NCBI GenBank assembly: GCA_017694875.1
Contig: JADIMG010000089.1
Coordinates: forward strand, 1 to 62,463
Direction: 5' to 3'
Source: Candidatus Gallipaludibacter merdavium
GTDB taxonomy: Bacteria; Bacteroidota; Bacteroidia; Bacteroidales; Paludibacteraceae
Length of the DNA: 62,463 nucleotides
The notes under the pieces were generated by a model that saw only the letters and a list, made by a program, of their open reading frames with translations, had not been told where the DNA came from and did no database searches. Both the position numbers and the translations under genes were made by a program. Shown here one piece after another: positions 1 through 8,210 of this stretch (positions within the stretch are counted from its first letter, which is position 1; the number at the start of each line of letters is the position of its first letter).

Positions 1-326
1 AACATAGCAGCCATTTGTATTAGACTGCAAAGTTGCAAAATCAAGTCCGTTTCATTTCAAAAAACCGTGTAATTGACTATATTTCAATAATTTCAAAGAA
101 CTATTTATCCACTTTTACGGGACAGTAATGATAATATCTTTCAAAAAATATTCACAAGGACACGTAACTAAAATTAGCATAAGATTTCATACACGATTTT
201 TTTTATGTCTATATAAAACCAGTAATAGGCCAAAATGTGACATAGAGGTAAAAATTTTTATTTTGAACCCTGTGTCATGTTCTGACACATCTCCCACTTA
301 CCTTTGCATCGATAAAATTTCAGAAC
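1..326. other. Gene-free left edge and rtcB leader
   Basis: I see no supported gene here. A 70-codon open frame begins at 128, but it has no domain, overlaps the start of rtcB and runs through the promoter-like elements, so I do not call it. The right half holds the dyad and -7 box described separately. Confidence 0.5.
271..306 (+). promoter_or_regulatory. Dyad operator and -7 box upstream of rtcB
   Basis: Bases 271-289 form a perfect inverted repeat, TGTGTCA, five bases, TGACACA. Ten bases later, 299-306 reads TACCTTTG, a match to the Bacteroidetes -7 element TAnnTTTG. The dyad covers the place where the -33 TTG would be, and no TTG sits at the usual 19-21 spacing. This arrangement suggests a regulator binding there to activate or repress rtcB. 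The transcript would have a leader of only about 15 bases. Confidence 0.55.
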
Positions 327-1583
327 ATGAAAACGATTGAAGGATGTGACGTCAAGATATTTACAGACAATATTGAAGAAAAGGCAATTGAACAGCTAAA
401 GGCTCTGCTCTCTATTGATGTATTCAGCAAGAGCAAAATAAGGATAATGCCAGATGTCCATGCAGGAGCCGGATGCGTAATAGGCTTCACCGGCAACCTT
501 GGTGAAAAGGTAATACCCAACATTGTCGGCGTAGATATTGGTTGCGGGATGAGGGTAGTTCGTTTCATGCCAATGAAGGATATAGACTATCATTCTTTCA
601 ATGAGTATATTCTCAAAAAGATACCATCTGGACGCAAGGTTCGTGAGGGTCAAGTGCTGCTTGACCGGAAATACATGGAAATCTACATCCTGGCGAAGGA
701 ACTGGTAACATCGCTCCGCTGTTTCCGTGAACTTAAAGACAGTAAGAGGCTAAACAGAAGCATCGGAACGCTCGGAGGCGGCAATCACTTCATCGAGCTT
801 GACCGAGATAAACATGGAATGCATTATTTAGTTGTGCACACTGGTAGCCGCGACCTCGGACGTCAGGTTGCACAGATATACCAGAAAATCGCCATCAAGA
901 ACCAATCCGGCCGGGATGAACTAATGGCAAAACAGAAAAAGATGATAGAAGACTACAAGGCTACCGGACGTCGCAATGAGCTTCAGGAGGCTATACGACA
1001 GCTGCATAACTCTTTCAAGATGAGGCAACCGCCTGTACCAGCGGATCTCTGCTGGCTGGCAGGCGAGTCCCGTGAGAACTATCTCCATGATATGCGCATT
1101 TGCCAAAAATGGGCAGCCATAAACAGAGAACTTATTACAAATATCCTCATGGATTATCTAAAAGAGTCGTGCGAAGCATCCGAGATAGGAGAAACTTTCG
1201 AGAGCGTGCACAACTATATCAGCGACGACAACATGATCCGCAAAGGGGCAATCTCCGCTACAACAGGAGAACTGTGCATCATACCTCTGAATATGCGTGA
1301 TGGCTCACTTATCTGCGAAGGAAAAGGCAATCCGGACTGGAACAATTCCGCTCCACATGGTGCAGGACGTCTAATGAGCCGCTCTGAGGCGTTCAGACAG
1401 CTTTCGCTCGATGATTTTCGCCATTCCATGGAAGGGATTTACAGCGAAACACTGAATGAAAAGACTATAGATGAGGCCCCAATGGCCTATAAGCCCAAAG
1501 ACGAAATCATAGAAAACATAGCAGACACTGTTCGGATATGCAATATCATCAAACCAATATATAACTTCAAGGCGCCAGAATAG
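327..1583 (+). CDS. rtcB: RtcB-family RNA ligase
   Basis: This 418-residue protein belongs to the RtcB family, which joins RNA 3'-phosphate or 2',3'-cyclic phosphate ends to 5'-OH ends using GTP and Mn2+. Visible family signatures are GVDIGCG, with metal-ligand Asp70 and Cys73, then GTLGGGNHFIE, VVHTGSRDLG, and SAPHGAGR, where His344 is the expected guanylylated residue. The length fits the short bacterial form. The ATG at 327 lies about 20 bases after a TAnnTTTG box. No archease or RtcA gene is adjacent. Bacterial RtcB proteins act in RNA repair, and the dyad upstream suggests inducible expression. Confidence 0.93.
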   Translation: MKTIEGCDVKIFTDNIEEKAIEQLKALLSIDVFSKSKIRIMPDVHAGAGCVIGFTGNLGEKVIPNIVGVDIGCGMRVVRFMPMKDIDYHSFNEYILKKIPSGRKVREGQVLLDRKYMEIYILAKELVTSLRCFRELKDSKRLNRSIGTLGGGNHFIELDRDKHGMHYLVVHTGSRDLGRQVAQIYQKIAIKNQSGRDELMAKQKKMIEDYKATGRRNELQEAIRQLHNSFKMRQPPVPADLCWLAGESRENYLHDMRICQKWAAINRELITNILMDYLKESCEASEIGETFESVHNYISDDNMIRKGAISATTGELCIIPLNMRDGSLICEGKGNPDWNNSAPHGAGRLMSRSEAFRQLSLDDFRHSMEGIYSETLNEKTIDEAPMAYKPKDEIIENIADTVRICNIIKPIYNFKAPE

Positions 1584-1646
1584 GGATAATACTGAACAAC
1601 ATAGTCTGTGTGTCAATCATTCTCACAACATTGATACACCCTATGC

Positions 1647-2780
1647 TTAAATCTCTTTAATATAAGCCCGACGACGCTTGTGTTGCAGTTTTTCGAAATA
1701 TTCAAAATTAGCCTGGTTCTTGTGGTTCACTTCAAGAATAGCTGTCGTTTCCACCGATTCTATGCCATATTGGATAAAATAAGGTATCTGGTCTATGAAG
1801 AACAAGGAATTGACCCCTTTGTTCTGATAATCCGGACGGACTGCAATAAGCAATAGGTCGAACGACTTGATATGTTTCGTTTTCAAAGCTTTCAGAATGT
1901 GATACCAACCAAAAGGGAATAGTTTCCCCTTCGATTTACGAAGCGCATCCGAAATATTGGGCATACCCACACCAACACCCACCAACTCATCCTTATCATT
2001 GGTGACTAAAGTCGCAAAATCAAAATTCAAGAGAGGGAAATACATCTCACTGTAATATTTCTTCTGCGCAGGAGTAAGTGGCTGAAAATTATATAAAGGC
2101 TGATAGGCCAAATCTATCACATCCATATAGGAATAATTCGGGAAACGCTTCATCAGTTCCTTACAGGATTTGACTTTCACTATCTTCAACCCGTATTTCT
2201 CCTGAATAATACTACCGACACGCATCATGCGCTCTGGCACTTCCTTTGGAGGAAATATGCGGTATTCTATCCAGTCAATCTCTTTTACCAGCCCATAAGC
2301 TTCAAAATGCTTGACATAATATGGATAATTATACAGGCTTGCCATGGGTGAATCATATTCATAGCCCTCAATCAGCAAACCCTGATGGTCCCAATCCGTA
2401 AATCCAACAGGACCATTCATAGCCGTCATTCCGCGCTCTTTTCCCCATTTCTCCACAGCTTCCAGCAACGCCTGCGACACTTCCATATCATCAATAAAAT
2501 CAAACCAGCCAAAACGGACATGTTTATAGTTCCACGCCTTATTGGCCGCATGATTAATCAGTCCCGTTATACGTCCCACTATCTTTCCATCCTTATAAGC
2601 CAGATAATTAACATATTCGGCCACTTCCAATGCCGGATTCTTTTTCGGATTGAAAGTATTCATCTCATCAAATACCAATGGAGGACAATAATAAGGGTTT
2701 CCTTTATAAAGATCTATTCCGAATTGAACGAATTTACGAAGTTCTTTTGATGTACGTACCTCTTTAATTTCTACTGACAT
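1647..2780 (-). CDS. GNAT-like acetyltransferase-fold protein
   Basis: This 377-residue cytoplasmic protein has features of a conserved GNAT-like family. It has an early acceptor-like region (MSVEIKEVRTS to about 100, with DGKIVGRI resembling the core beta strand 4). A second GNAT-like half follows near 240-345, with LVGVGVGMPN and LIAVRPDYQNKGVN, where the latter resembles the acetyl-CoA-binding R/Q-x-x-G-x-G/A loop. The substrate is not known. It converges on rtcB and has its own well-formed promoter at 2862-2893. Confidence 0.65.
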   Translation of the reverse strand: MSVEIKEVRTSKELRKFVQFGIDLYKGNPYYCPPLVFDEMNTFNPKKNPALEVAEYVNYLAYKDGKIVGRITGLINHAANKAWNYKHVRFGWFDFIDDMEVSQALLEAVEKWGKERGMTAMNGPVGFTDWDHQGLLIEGYEYDSPMASLYNYPYYVKHFEAYGLVKEIDWIEYRIFPPKEVPERMMRVGSIIQEKYGLKIVKVKSCKELMKRFPNYSYMDVIDLAYQPLYNFQPLTPAQKKYYSEMYFPLLNFDFATLVTNDKDELVGVGVGMPNISDALRKSKGKLFPFGWYHILKALKTKHIKSFDLLLIAVRPDYQNKGVNSLFFIDQIPYFIQYGIESVETTAILEVNHKNQANFEYFEKLQHKRRRAYIKEI

Positions 2781-2861
2781 ATCTGTTATAATAGTGCCGT
2801 TTTAACGGGCTGTTTTTTATGGATATTTGTTATCGGCTACACCGCGTAATCAAAACGACCA

Positions 2862-2893
2862 CAAAGATAGCTTATTTATATAAAAGAGACAAA
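2862..2893 (-). promoter_or_regulatory. Bacteroidetes-type promoter for the GNAT-like gene
   Basis: On the minus strand TTTG (2890-2893) is followed by 20 bases and TATCTTTG (2862-2869), a complete match to the Bacteroidetes housekeeping promoter. The leader to the ATG at 2780 is about 75 bases and includes a short GCCCGTT/AACGGC hairpin. Confidence 0.75.
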
Positions 2894-3013
2894 AACCCAT
2901 GTTCCTATAGCGTAGGCACCCCAAATACCATATCCAATTTTTTGCCAATCAAGTATTTTCGTATTTTTGCCACAGAGAGAAAATAATCTACCCAACACAT
3001 AAAAACAAGGAAC

Positions 3014-3934
3014 ATGATAAAGTATTATCATCTGGAAGACGGCTTTACTCCTACAGATAATTACACGGAAGGAGACTGGATTCACCTGGAAGGACACGAA
3101 AAAAAGGAATTGGAACAAATAACTGACCGGTTTGATATTCCAGCCAATTTGCTGGCAGATATATATGACATTGATGAGCGTCCACGGGTTGACTCAGGAC
3201 AGGGATGGACACTTGTCATCATTCGGATACCACGTAAACGCGATGGTCAGAAACTCCATTTTGCCACCGTTCCGCTATTCCTCATTTTCAAAGGGCAAAC
3301 ATTCATCAGCATCTGCTCCTATCCAACAGATGCCCTAACTGATTTTCTGGCTTACACCAAGACTAAAAAGATGAACCACACGAATGCTCATGAACTTGTG
3401 GTCCATTTACTAATGAATGCAGCCGTATGGTTCATGAATTATACAAAGACAATCAACGATGAAACCTCCAAGGCGGAAGCACAAATGCTCCACAATATCC
3501 GCAACGACGACTTGCAAAAATTGATGCACTGGGAAAAGAGCTTGGTCTATTTTGAAGCGGCACTAAGAGGTAACCAGATTCTGCTGGACAAATTACTGAC
3601 TTATCTACAGTTGGACGCCAATAGCGGATTATATACCGATGCACGGACTGAGCTTTACCAGGCTTACGAAATGGTGCTTATCTATCACAACACGCTCAAA
3701 GGAACAATGACGACTTTTTCATCTGTCATATCAAATAACGTAAATCTGGTCATGAAACGCATGACCGCTTTATCGTTAATTCTCATGCTGCCAACCCTAA
3801 TTGCCAGCTTCTATGGAATGAACCTGGTCAACCACAGTGAACAATCGGAATGGGCCTTTCTCATCATTTGTGGCTTGTCGCTATTCTTGTCTGGTGGTGC
3901 CTATTGGTTACTGAAACACAAAAAATGGTTGTAA
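3014..3934 (+). CDS. corA: CorA-family divalent cation transporter
   Basis: This 306-residue protein fits the CorA family of Mg2+/Co2+ channels. It has a long cytoplasmic N-terminal domain and helical stalk (about 1-240). Two C-terminal membrane helices follow, the first ending in the signature FYGMN near residue 269 and the second ending in a positively charged KHKKWL tail. The periplasmic loop after GMN (LVNHSEQSEW) is typical. A -7-like TATTTTTG lies at 2962-2969, 44 bases before the ATG. The metal specificity cannot be read from sequence. Confidence 0.88.
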   Translation: MIKYYHLEDGFTPTDNYTEGDWIHLEGHEKKELEQITDRFDIPANLLADIYDIDERPRVDSGQGWTLVIIRIPRKRDGQKLHFATVPLFLIFKGQTFISICSYPTDALTDFLAYTKTKKMNHTNAHELVVHLLMNAAVWFMNYTKTINDETSKAEAQMLHNIRNDDLQKLMHWEKSLVYFEAALRGNQILLDKLLTYLQLDANSGLYTDARTELYQAYEMVLIYHNTLKGTMTTFSSVISNNVNLVMKRMTALSLILMLPTLIASFYGMNLVNHSEQSEWAFLIICGLSLFLSGGAYWLLKHKKWL

Positions 3935-3969
3935 CCATAACACACTTGTCATCATGCTGTACAAATAAT

Positions 3970-4002
3970 CGCCCCGGCCATACTTCACGTATCACCGGGG
4001 CG
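3970..4002. terminator. GC-rich hairpin between convergent genes
   Basis: CGCCCCGG (3970-3977) pairs with CCGGGGCG (3995-4002) around a 17-base loop, between the convergent corA and lipoprotein genes. There is no long U-run on either side, so it may be a bidirectional terminator or an mRNA 3' stabiliser. Confidence 0.5.
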
Positions 4003-4066
4003 CATCGTTATTGAGGTTGTAGAGTATTAATATGGTATCACATATACCATATTTGCGTTTATATCA

Positions 4067-5236
4067 TTAGAGTGCATATCCTGTCCAACCGAAAAGTGTT
4101 GCATCACATCCAGTATTGCCAGCTTCAACTTTTACGTTAGGATAGCTTTTACCGTCAGTAATATTGATTTCTTTGCCAAGAGCTGTTCCTGTATTTTCAT
4201 TGCTGATGCTGATGCTGCTTTGTTCCGTACCATCACCTTTTCCATCAGTCAAGTCAATAATGTCTTTATAGGCACCCACTCCTTTAAGCAATGCATTGGT
4301 GATGTTTGCAGTTGCACCACGACGCAATTTGATAACATCGTGCATATAGCTTCCTTCTGCATCAGAATAATCAAGACGCAAATCAACAGTCATATTTTCA
4401 ACCTTGAAATTAGATTGGTCAACATGGTCTGGTCCCATACCATCAAAGTTTCCGTCAGCTTCAATGCCACGTGGGTCACTCTCGGTGCTGGTATAACCTT
4501 TTGCCCATACGCCATAGCAGTTTTTAAGTGTTCCTGTATAACCTTGGGTAAAGTCAAACATATCGTCGTCGGAGTTTACAGCCAAAAGATTGGTTACATT
4601 TACAGAACCGCCAAAGAATTCAATTGCATCGTCAGCACTTTCAAGTACATAGATGTTTTCAATTACAGTTCCGTTACCTACTGCATTAAGAGTCAAACCA
4701 TTATGTTCAACTTCAGCAGTAGAACGTGCACCAGCATACTCGATTTTTACATATTTCAATACACCTGAATTGTCTTCAGCATCGTTACCTCCATAAATAT
4801 AAGCATTGTTTACTTCAGTCAATGCGGTAGAATATTTTTCTGCACCTGAAATAGGAGCTTTGCCATTGATGATGATACCTCCCCAATAACCTGAACCGGC
4901 ATTCTCAACATCTGCAGTAAATACAATAGGTTTTTCAGCAGTTCCTTCTGCCATGATTTTACCACCAGGCAAAACTAACAGATAGTTACTGAAGCCTTTA
5001 CGACATTTGATAACCGTTCCGGCAGGAATGACCAACTCACCACCTTCCTCTACGGTTACAGTTCCGTTAAGAGTATAGGTTACATTAGCATCCAACTCTT
5101 TTACGGAGGTTATTGCTCCGGAAAGCTCGTTGGCACTGGGTTGATCGTTGTCATCATTTACGTTGTTTTCACAAGAAGTAAACAACATGGCGCTCATAGC
5201 GCAGAATGCAAGAGCATTCAACAATAGCTTTTTCAT
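4067..5236 (-). CDS. Exported parallel beta-helix lipoprotein
   Basis: A 389-residue surface or periplasmic lipoprotein. The signal peptide ends in a lipobox, LFTSC, with Cys near residue 22. The mature part begins with an acidic Asn/Asp linker. It then shows repeated strand turns typical of right-handed beta-helices (GGELVIPAGTVI, GGKIMAEGTAEKPIVFTA, YWGGIIING, DDAIEFFGG). Proteins of this type are sometimes labelled multidrug transporter in databases, which the sequence does not support. It is downstream of, and probably co-transcribed with, the TonB receptor (58-base gap), so it is likely its surface partner. The ligand is unknown. Confidence 0.75.
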   Translation of the reverse strand: MKKLLLNALAFCAMSAMLFTSCENNVNDDNDQPSANELSGAITSVKELDANVTYTLNGTVTVEEGGELVIPAGTVIKCRKGFSNYLLVLPGGKIMAEGTAEKPIVFTADVENAGSGYWGGIIINGKAPISGAEKYSTALTEVNNAYIYGGNDAEDNSGVLKYVKIEYAGARSTAEVEHNGLTLNAVGNGTVIENIYVLESADDAIEFFGGSVNVTNLLAVNSDDDMFDFTQGYTGTLKNCYGVWAKGYTSTESDPRGIEADGNFDGMGPDHVDQSNFKVENMTVDLRLDYSDAEGSYMHDVIKLRRGATANITNALLKGVGAYKDIIDLTDGKGDGTEQSSISISNENTGTALGKEINITDGKSYPNVKVEAGNTGCDATLFGWTGYAL

Positions 5237-5294
5237 ACGAAATTGTTTAATTAAAAATTGGTGTTATAGTATTGTCTTTTTAATAGTTTAGTCA

Positions 5295-7967
5295 TTAAAA
5301 CTTATATGTCAGACCCACAGAAATTTCACGACCCTTATCATATTCATTGAGAACTACTTCCTGCCCTGTCGACCTTACATCGCGAACCAGACGATAGGAA
5401 GGATTAATTAAGTTTTTCATTTTCATATCTACCGTAAAATGTTGGGTAAGTTGTGCCGACATTACCACATCCAATGTTGGAACACCTTTTTCGATAATAT
5501 CGTCAAAACCTTGTGTTCCTATGGTGTATACACGATCGGAAAAGTAATTGCATACAATAGTGCCTGTAAATCCGTAATCCTTTCTTCTGAATTGATAAGA
5601 CAAGTCTGCATTGACTATAAAGGGGGCTGCACCTTCCAGTTGTGAACCGGTCTTGTCTGTGGCTTGCTCCACTTTAGCATACGTGTAAGTATATGTTCCG
5701 TTGAAACCCAAATTGAGTTTATGAAAATCTTCACCTATTGATTTCTTATATAAATCCTTGCGTAATTCTATTTCAACGCCGCCCACCAAGGCCTTGTCCG
5801 ATATATTCTCATAAGACAGATAGCCACCGGCGCTCGCCACCTCAATGCGTGATATGGGATTGGCTATGTATTTGAAGAAACCACCAATGGAAACCAGTTC
5901 GGATTCGGTCGGGAAGAAATCCCATTTTAAATCTACATTATAATTGTCAGAGGGTTGCAGGTTCTGATTACCCTGACTCTTGAAGCTCACGCCAACATAA
6001 CGGAACGGAGATATTTCCTTTGCCTGCGGCAAGGTATAGGTTTTGCTGGCTCCCAAACGCAAGGAATGCTTTTTGGTCAAGTCGTACTTCAGATTAAGAC
6101 TCGGCAGAAAAAACGGCTTGTTGATTTCCTCACTTCCTTGTGTACCTCCACGGTTTACATTATAGTCCACACGCATCAGCACATGGTCCATACGAAAACC
6201 CAGATTGGCAGTAAAGGCCTTGGTAAACTGATAGGTTGCATCAGCGTAAACCGCGTTTATCAGTTTGTTGACTGTGTAGATATCTGTATTTTTATCCAAT
6301 AAAAAGTTTCCGTTATCCAAACCTTCCTGATTGAAATAGGCATCCAAATCCAGCTGGTCCAACTGCATATCAGCGGTACGGATGGCTGACATGTCATATT
6401 CTACTGCTTCAAAACCATCGACTACAAAACGACCGGAATACCCTATCCGCACATTAGATTTCTTACCGAAATTATCAGGAATGCTATAAACCGCTTCAGC
6501 CTTTACATTGGCATCATGTTCCTGCAATGTAGAAAAGTAACGTTGCTGTGAACCTGTACCACGCGTCGGAGTATAGGAACCTATCTGGTCTGTCTCCGAC
6601 AAATAATTGATGCGGCGGTCCGGCTCGTCGCCCACTACATAGTTATAAGCGGCAGCCACATTCAATTTCCAGGATGGCGCCAATTGCCAGTCCGTATGAA
6701 GTTGATTCACAATAAGCAGATTGTCATTGGTCTGCTGACGACGCAGGAAGCCTTGATAATGATAATCTTCAAAACGCGCATTCATTCCCTCATAATCAAC
6801 GACATACTGATTATTGGCATGAATCATCATAAAGTTATAGCTTAAATTATGCTTCTTCTTCCAGGCATAATTCACATTAGCCAACAGCATCTGTGTCGTG
6901 GTGCGCGCATATTTACTACCGTTTTGCTCTTGAATAGTATCACCACCGGTATTGGTATTACGCACCAACTCGTCGGTAAAGGTATTTTGCTGGGAATAAT
7001 TGGCAAGAAGGAAAAAGCTGAGCGGGTCGGCATTGTCTCCCACCAGAAATTTCTTGCCTCCAGAAACTCCATAACTGTGATTCGGATTAAACCCGATGAC
7101 AGAAGGAGTCAATCGGTTGGAAAAATTATAGAGGCTTAAATCATTACCTGGTTGCTGCTTACTGGCAATGCCCATATAGTTGCTGCCGTCCTGCAACAGA
7201 AAAGGCTGAGCTACCGTCTGCGTATTCACCTCAAAAGAACCTTTAACATCAAACTCTTCATCGCCCATCAGTTCTTTTGAACGGATATCAATGGCTGCCC
7301 CTGCCACATCGCCAGTCTGAGAGGCTGCAAATACCTTATTGACACCTATCGACTGAATCATATCTGTTTCAAAAAAGGACAAGGCTATATTCTTGTATTC
7401 CGGGTCTTCAGAAGGTATGGGAAAACCATTTAACAAAGTAGTATTGTAACGGTCACCCAACCCACGAACAAATACATTCTTTACTCCATCTTGCTTGCTG
7501 ATGCCCGACACTTTCTGAACTGCCCCCTCAGCATCGCCCACTCCCTTTCTCGACAACTCTTTTGCTCCTACTGCCTGCGTGGCCAATACTGCCGTTTTCT
7601 GCTCGAGCAACAACATGTTTTCGCTCTCTCTGTTGCGACGGGCCACCACCTCCACGGCACTCAAGGCTTGAGCAGCCTCTTCAAGTTCTATATTGCTTAT
7701 TATCTCTCCTTCCACCTTGATGTGACGCAACAAACGACTTTTGTAACTTACATAACGGGCTTCAATATCCACTACTCCATCCGGGACATTCAACTCAAAA
7801 TTACCATCAAAATCCGTAATCGTCCCCTGAGTCGTTCCTACTATCTGAACAGAAGCGCCTATCAATGGCTCTTTCGTGTTCTTGTCCACAATGTTTCCCT
7901 TTAAAATGCCTGCGTTTACCTCAACGGCAAACAACGAAGCAATACCAATAACAACTAATCTGTTCAT
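5295..7967 (-). CDS. TonB-dependent outer-membrane receptor
   Basis: An 890-residue receptor with a signal peptide (cleavage near EVNA-G). A carboxypeptidase-D regulatory-like beta-sandwich spans about 21-105 (GNIVDKNTKEPLIGASV, TTQGTITDFDGNFEL). A TonB plug domain follows at about 125-235 (VQKVSGISKQDG, NVFVRGLGDRYNTTLLNG), then a 22-strand-type barrel ending in an aromatic residue (VGLTYKF). It imports or senses a large or scarce ligand using TonB energy. The partner downstream is a beta-helix lipoprotein rather than a SusD-like protein, so this is not a classic glycan-uptake pair. No anti-sigma or ECF sigma gene is adjacent. Confidence 0.9.
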   Translation of the reverse strand: MNRLVVIGIASLFAVEVNAGILKGNIVDKNTKEPLIGASVQIVGTTQGTITDFDGNFELNVPDGVVDIEARYVSYKSRLLRHIKVEGEIISNIELEEAAQALSAVEVVARRNRESENMLLLEQKTAVLATQAVGAKELSRKGVGDAEGAVQKVSGISKQDGVKNVFVRGLGDRYNTTLLNGFPIPSEDPEYKNIALSFFETDMIQSIGVNKVFAASQTGDVAGAAIDIRSKELMGDEEFDVKGSFEVNTQTVAQPFLLQDGSNYMGIASKQQPGNDLSLYNFSNRLTPSVIGFNPNHSYGVSGGKKFLVGDNADPLSFFLLANYSQQNTFTDELVRNTNTGGDTIQEQNGSKYARTTTQMLLANVNYAWKKKHNLSYNFMMIHANNQYVVDYEGMNARFEDYHYQGFLRRQQTNDNLLIVNQLHTDWQLAPSWKLNVAAAYNYVVGDEPDRRINYLSETDQIGSYTPTRGTGSQQRYFSTLQEHDANVKAEAVYSIPDNFGKKSNVRIGYSGRFVVDGFEAVEYDMSAIRTADMQLDQLDLDAYFNQEGLDNGNFLLDKNTDIYTVNKLINAVYADATYQFTKAFTANLGFRMDHVLMRVDYNVNRGGTQGSEEINKPFFLPSLNLKYDLTKKHSLRLGASKTYTLPQAKEISPFRYVGVSFKSQGNQNLQPSDNYNVDLKWDFFPTESELVSIGGFFKYIANPISRIEVASAGGYLSYENISDKALVGGVEIELRKDLYKKSIGEDFHKLNLGFNGTYTYTYAKVEQATDKTGSQLEGAAPFIVNADLSYQFRRKDYGFTGTIVCNYFSDRVYTIGTQGFDDIIEKGVPTLDVVMSAQLTQHFTVDMKMKNLINPSYRLVRDVRSTGQEVVLNEYDKGREISVGLTYKF

Positions 7968-8210
7968 ACTTTTTACCTCATAACTTTTTACAGGTGCAAA
8001 AGTAGCAGGGTGATGTTACGAGCAAATGGCAAGAATATGACGATGCATTTACACTCTTGTTACAAACATGTTTCAACCTTTAACCACCATAACTTGATAA
8101 AACTGTCATTATCAACGACAACCTGCCATAATGTCAGCATAAGCGGATGGCATTTTTTTTGAATAGGGGAAGCCGAAAAACGATTATAATAACATTAATA
8201 CATATATAAT

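Noticed and set aside
128-340. 70-codon open frame at the left edge
   Set aside because: It has no domain, runs through the dyad and -7 box of rtcB and overlaps the rtcB start.
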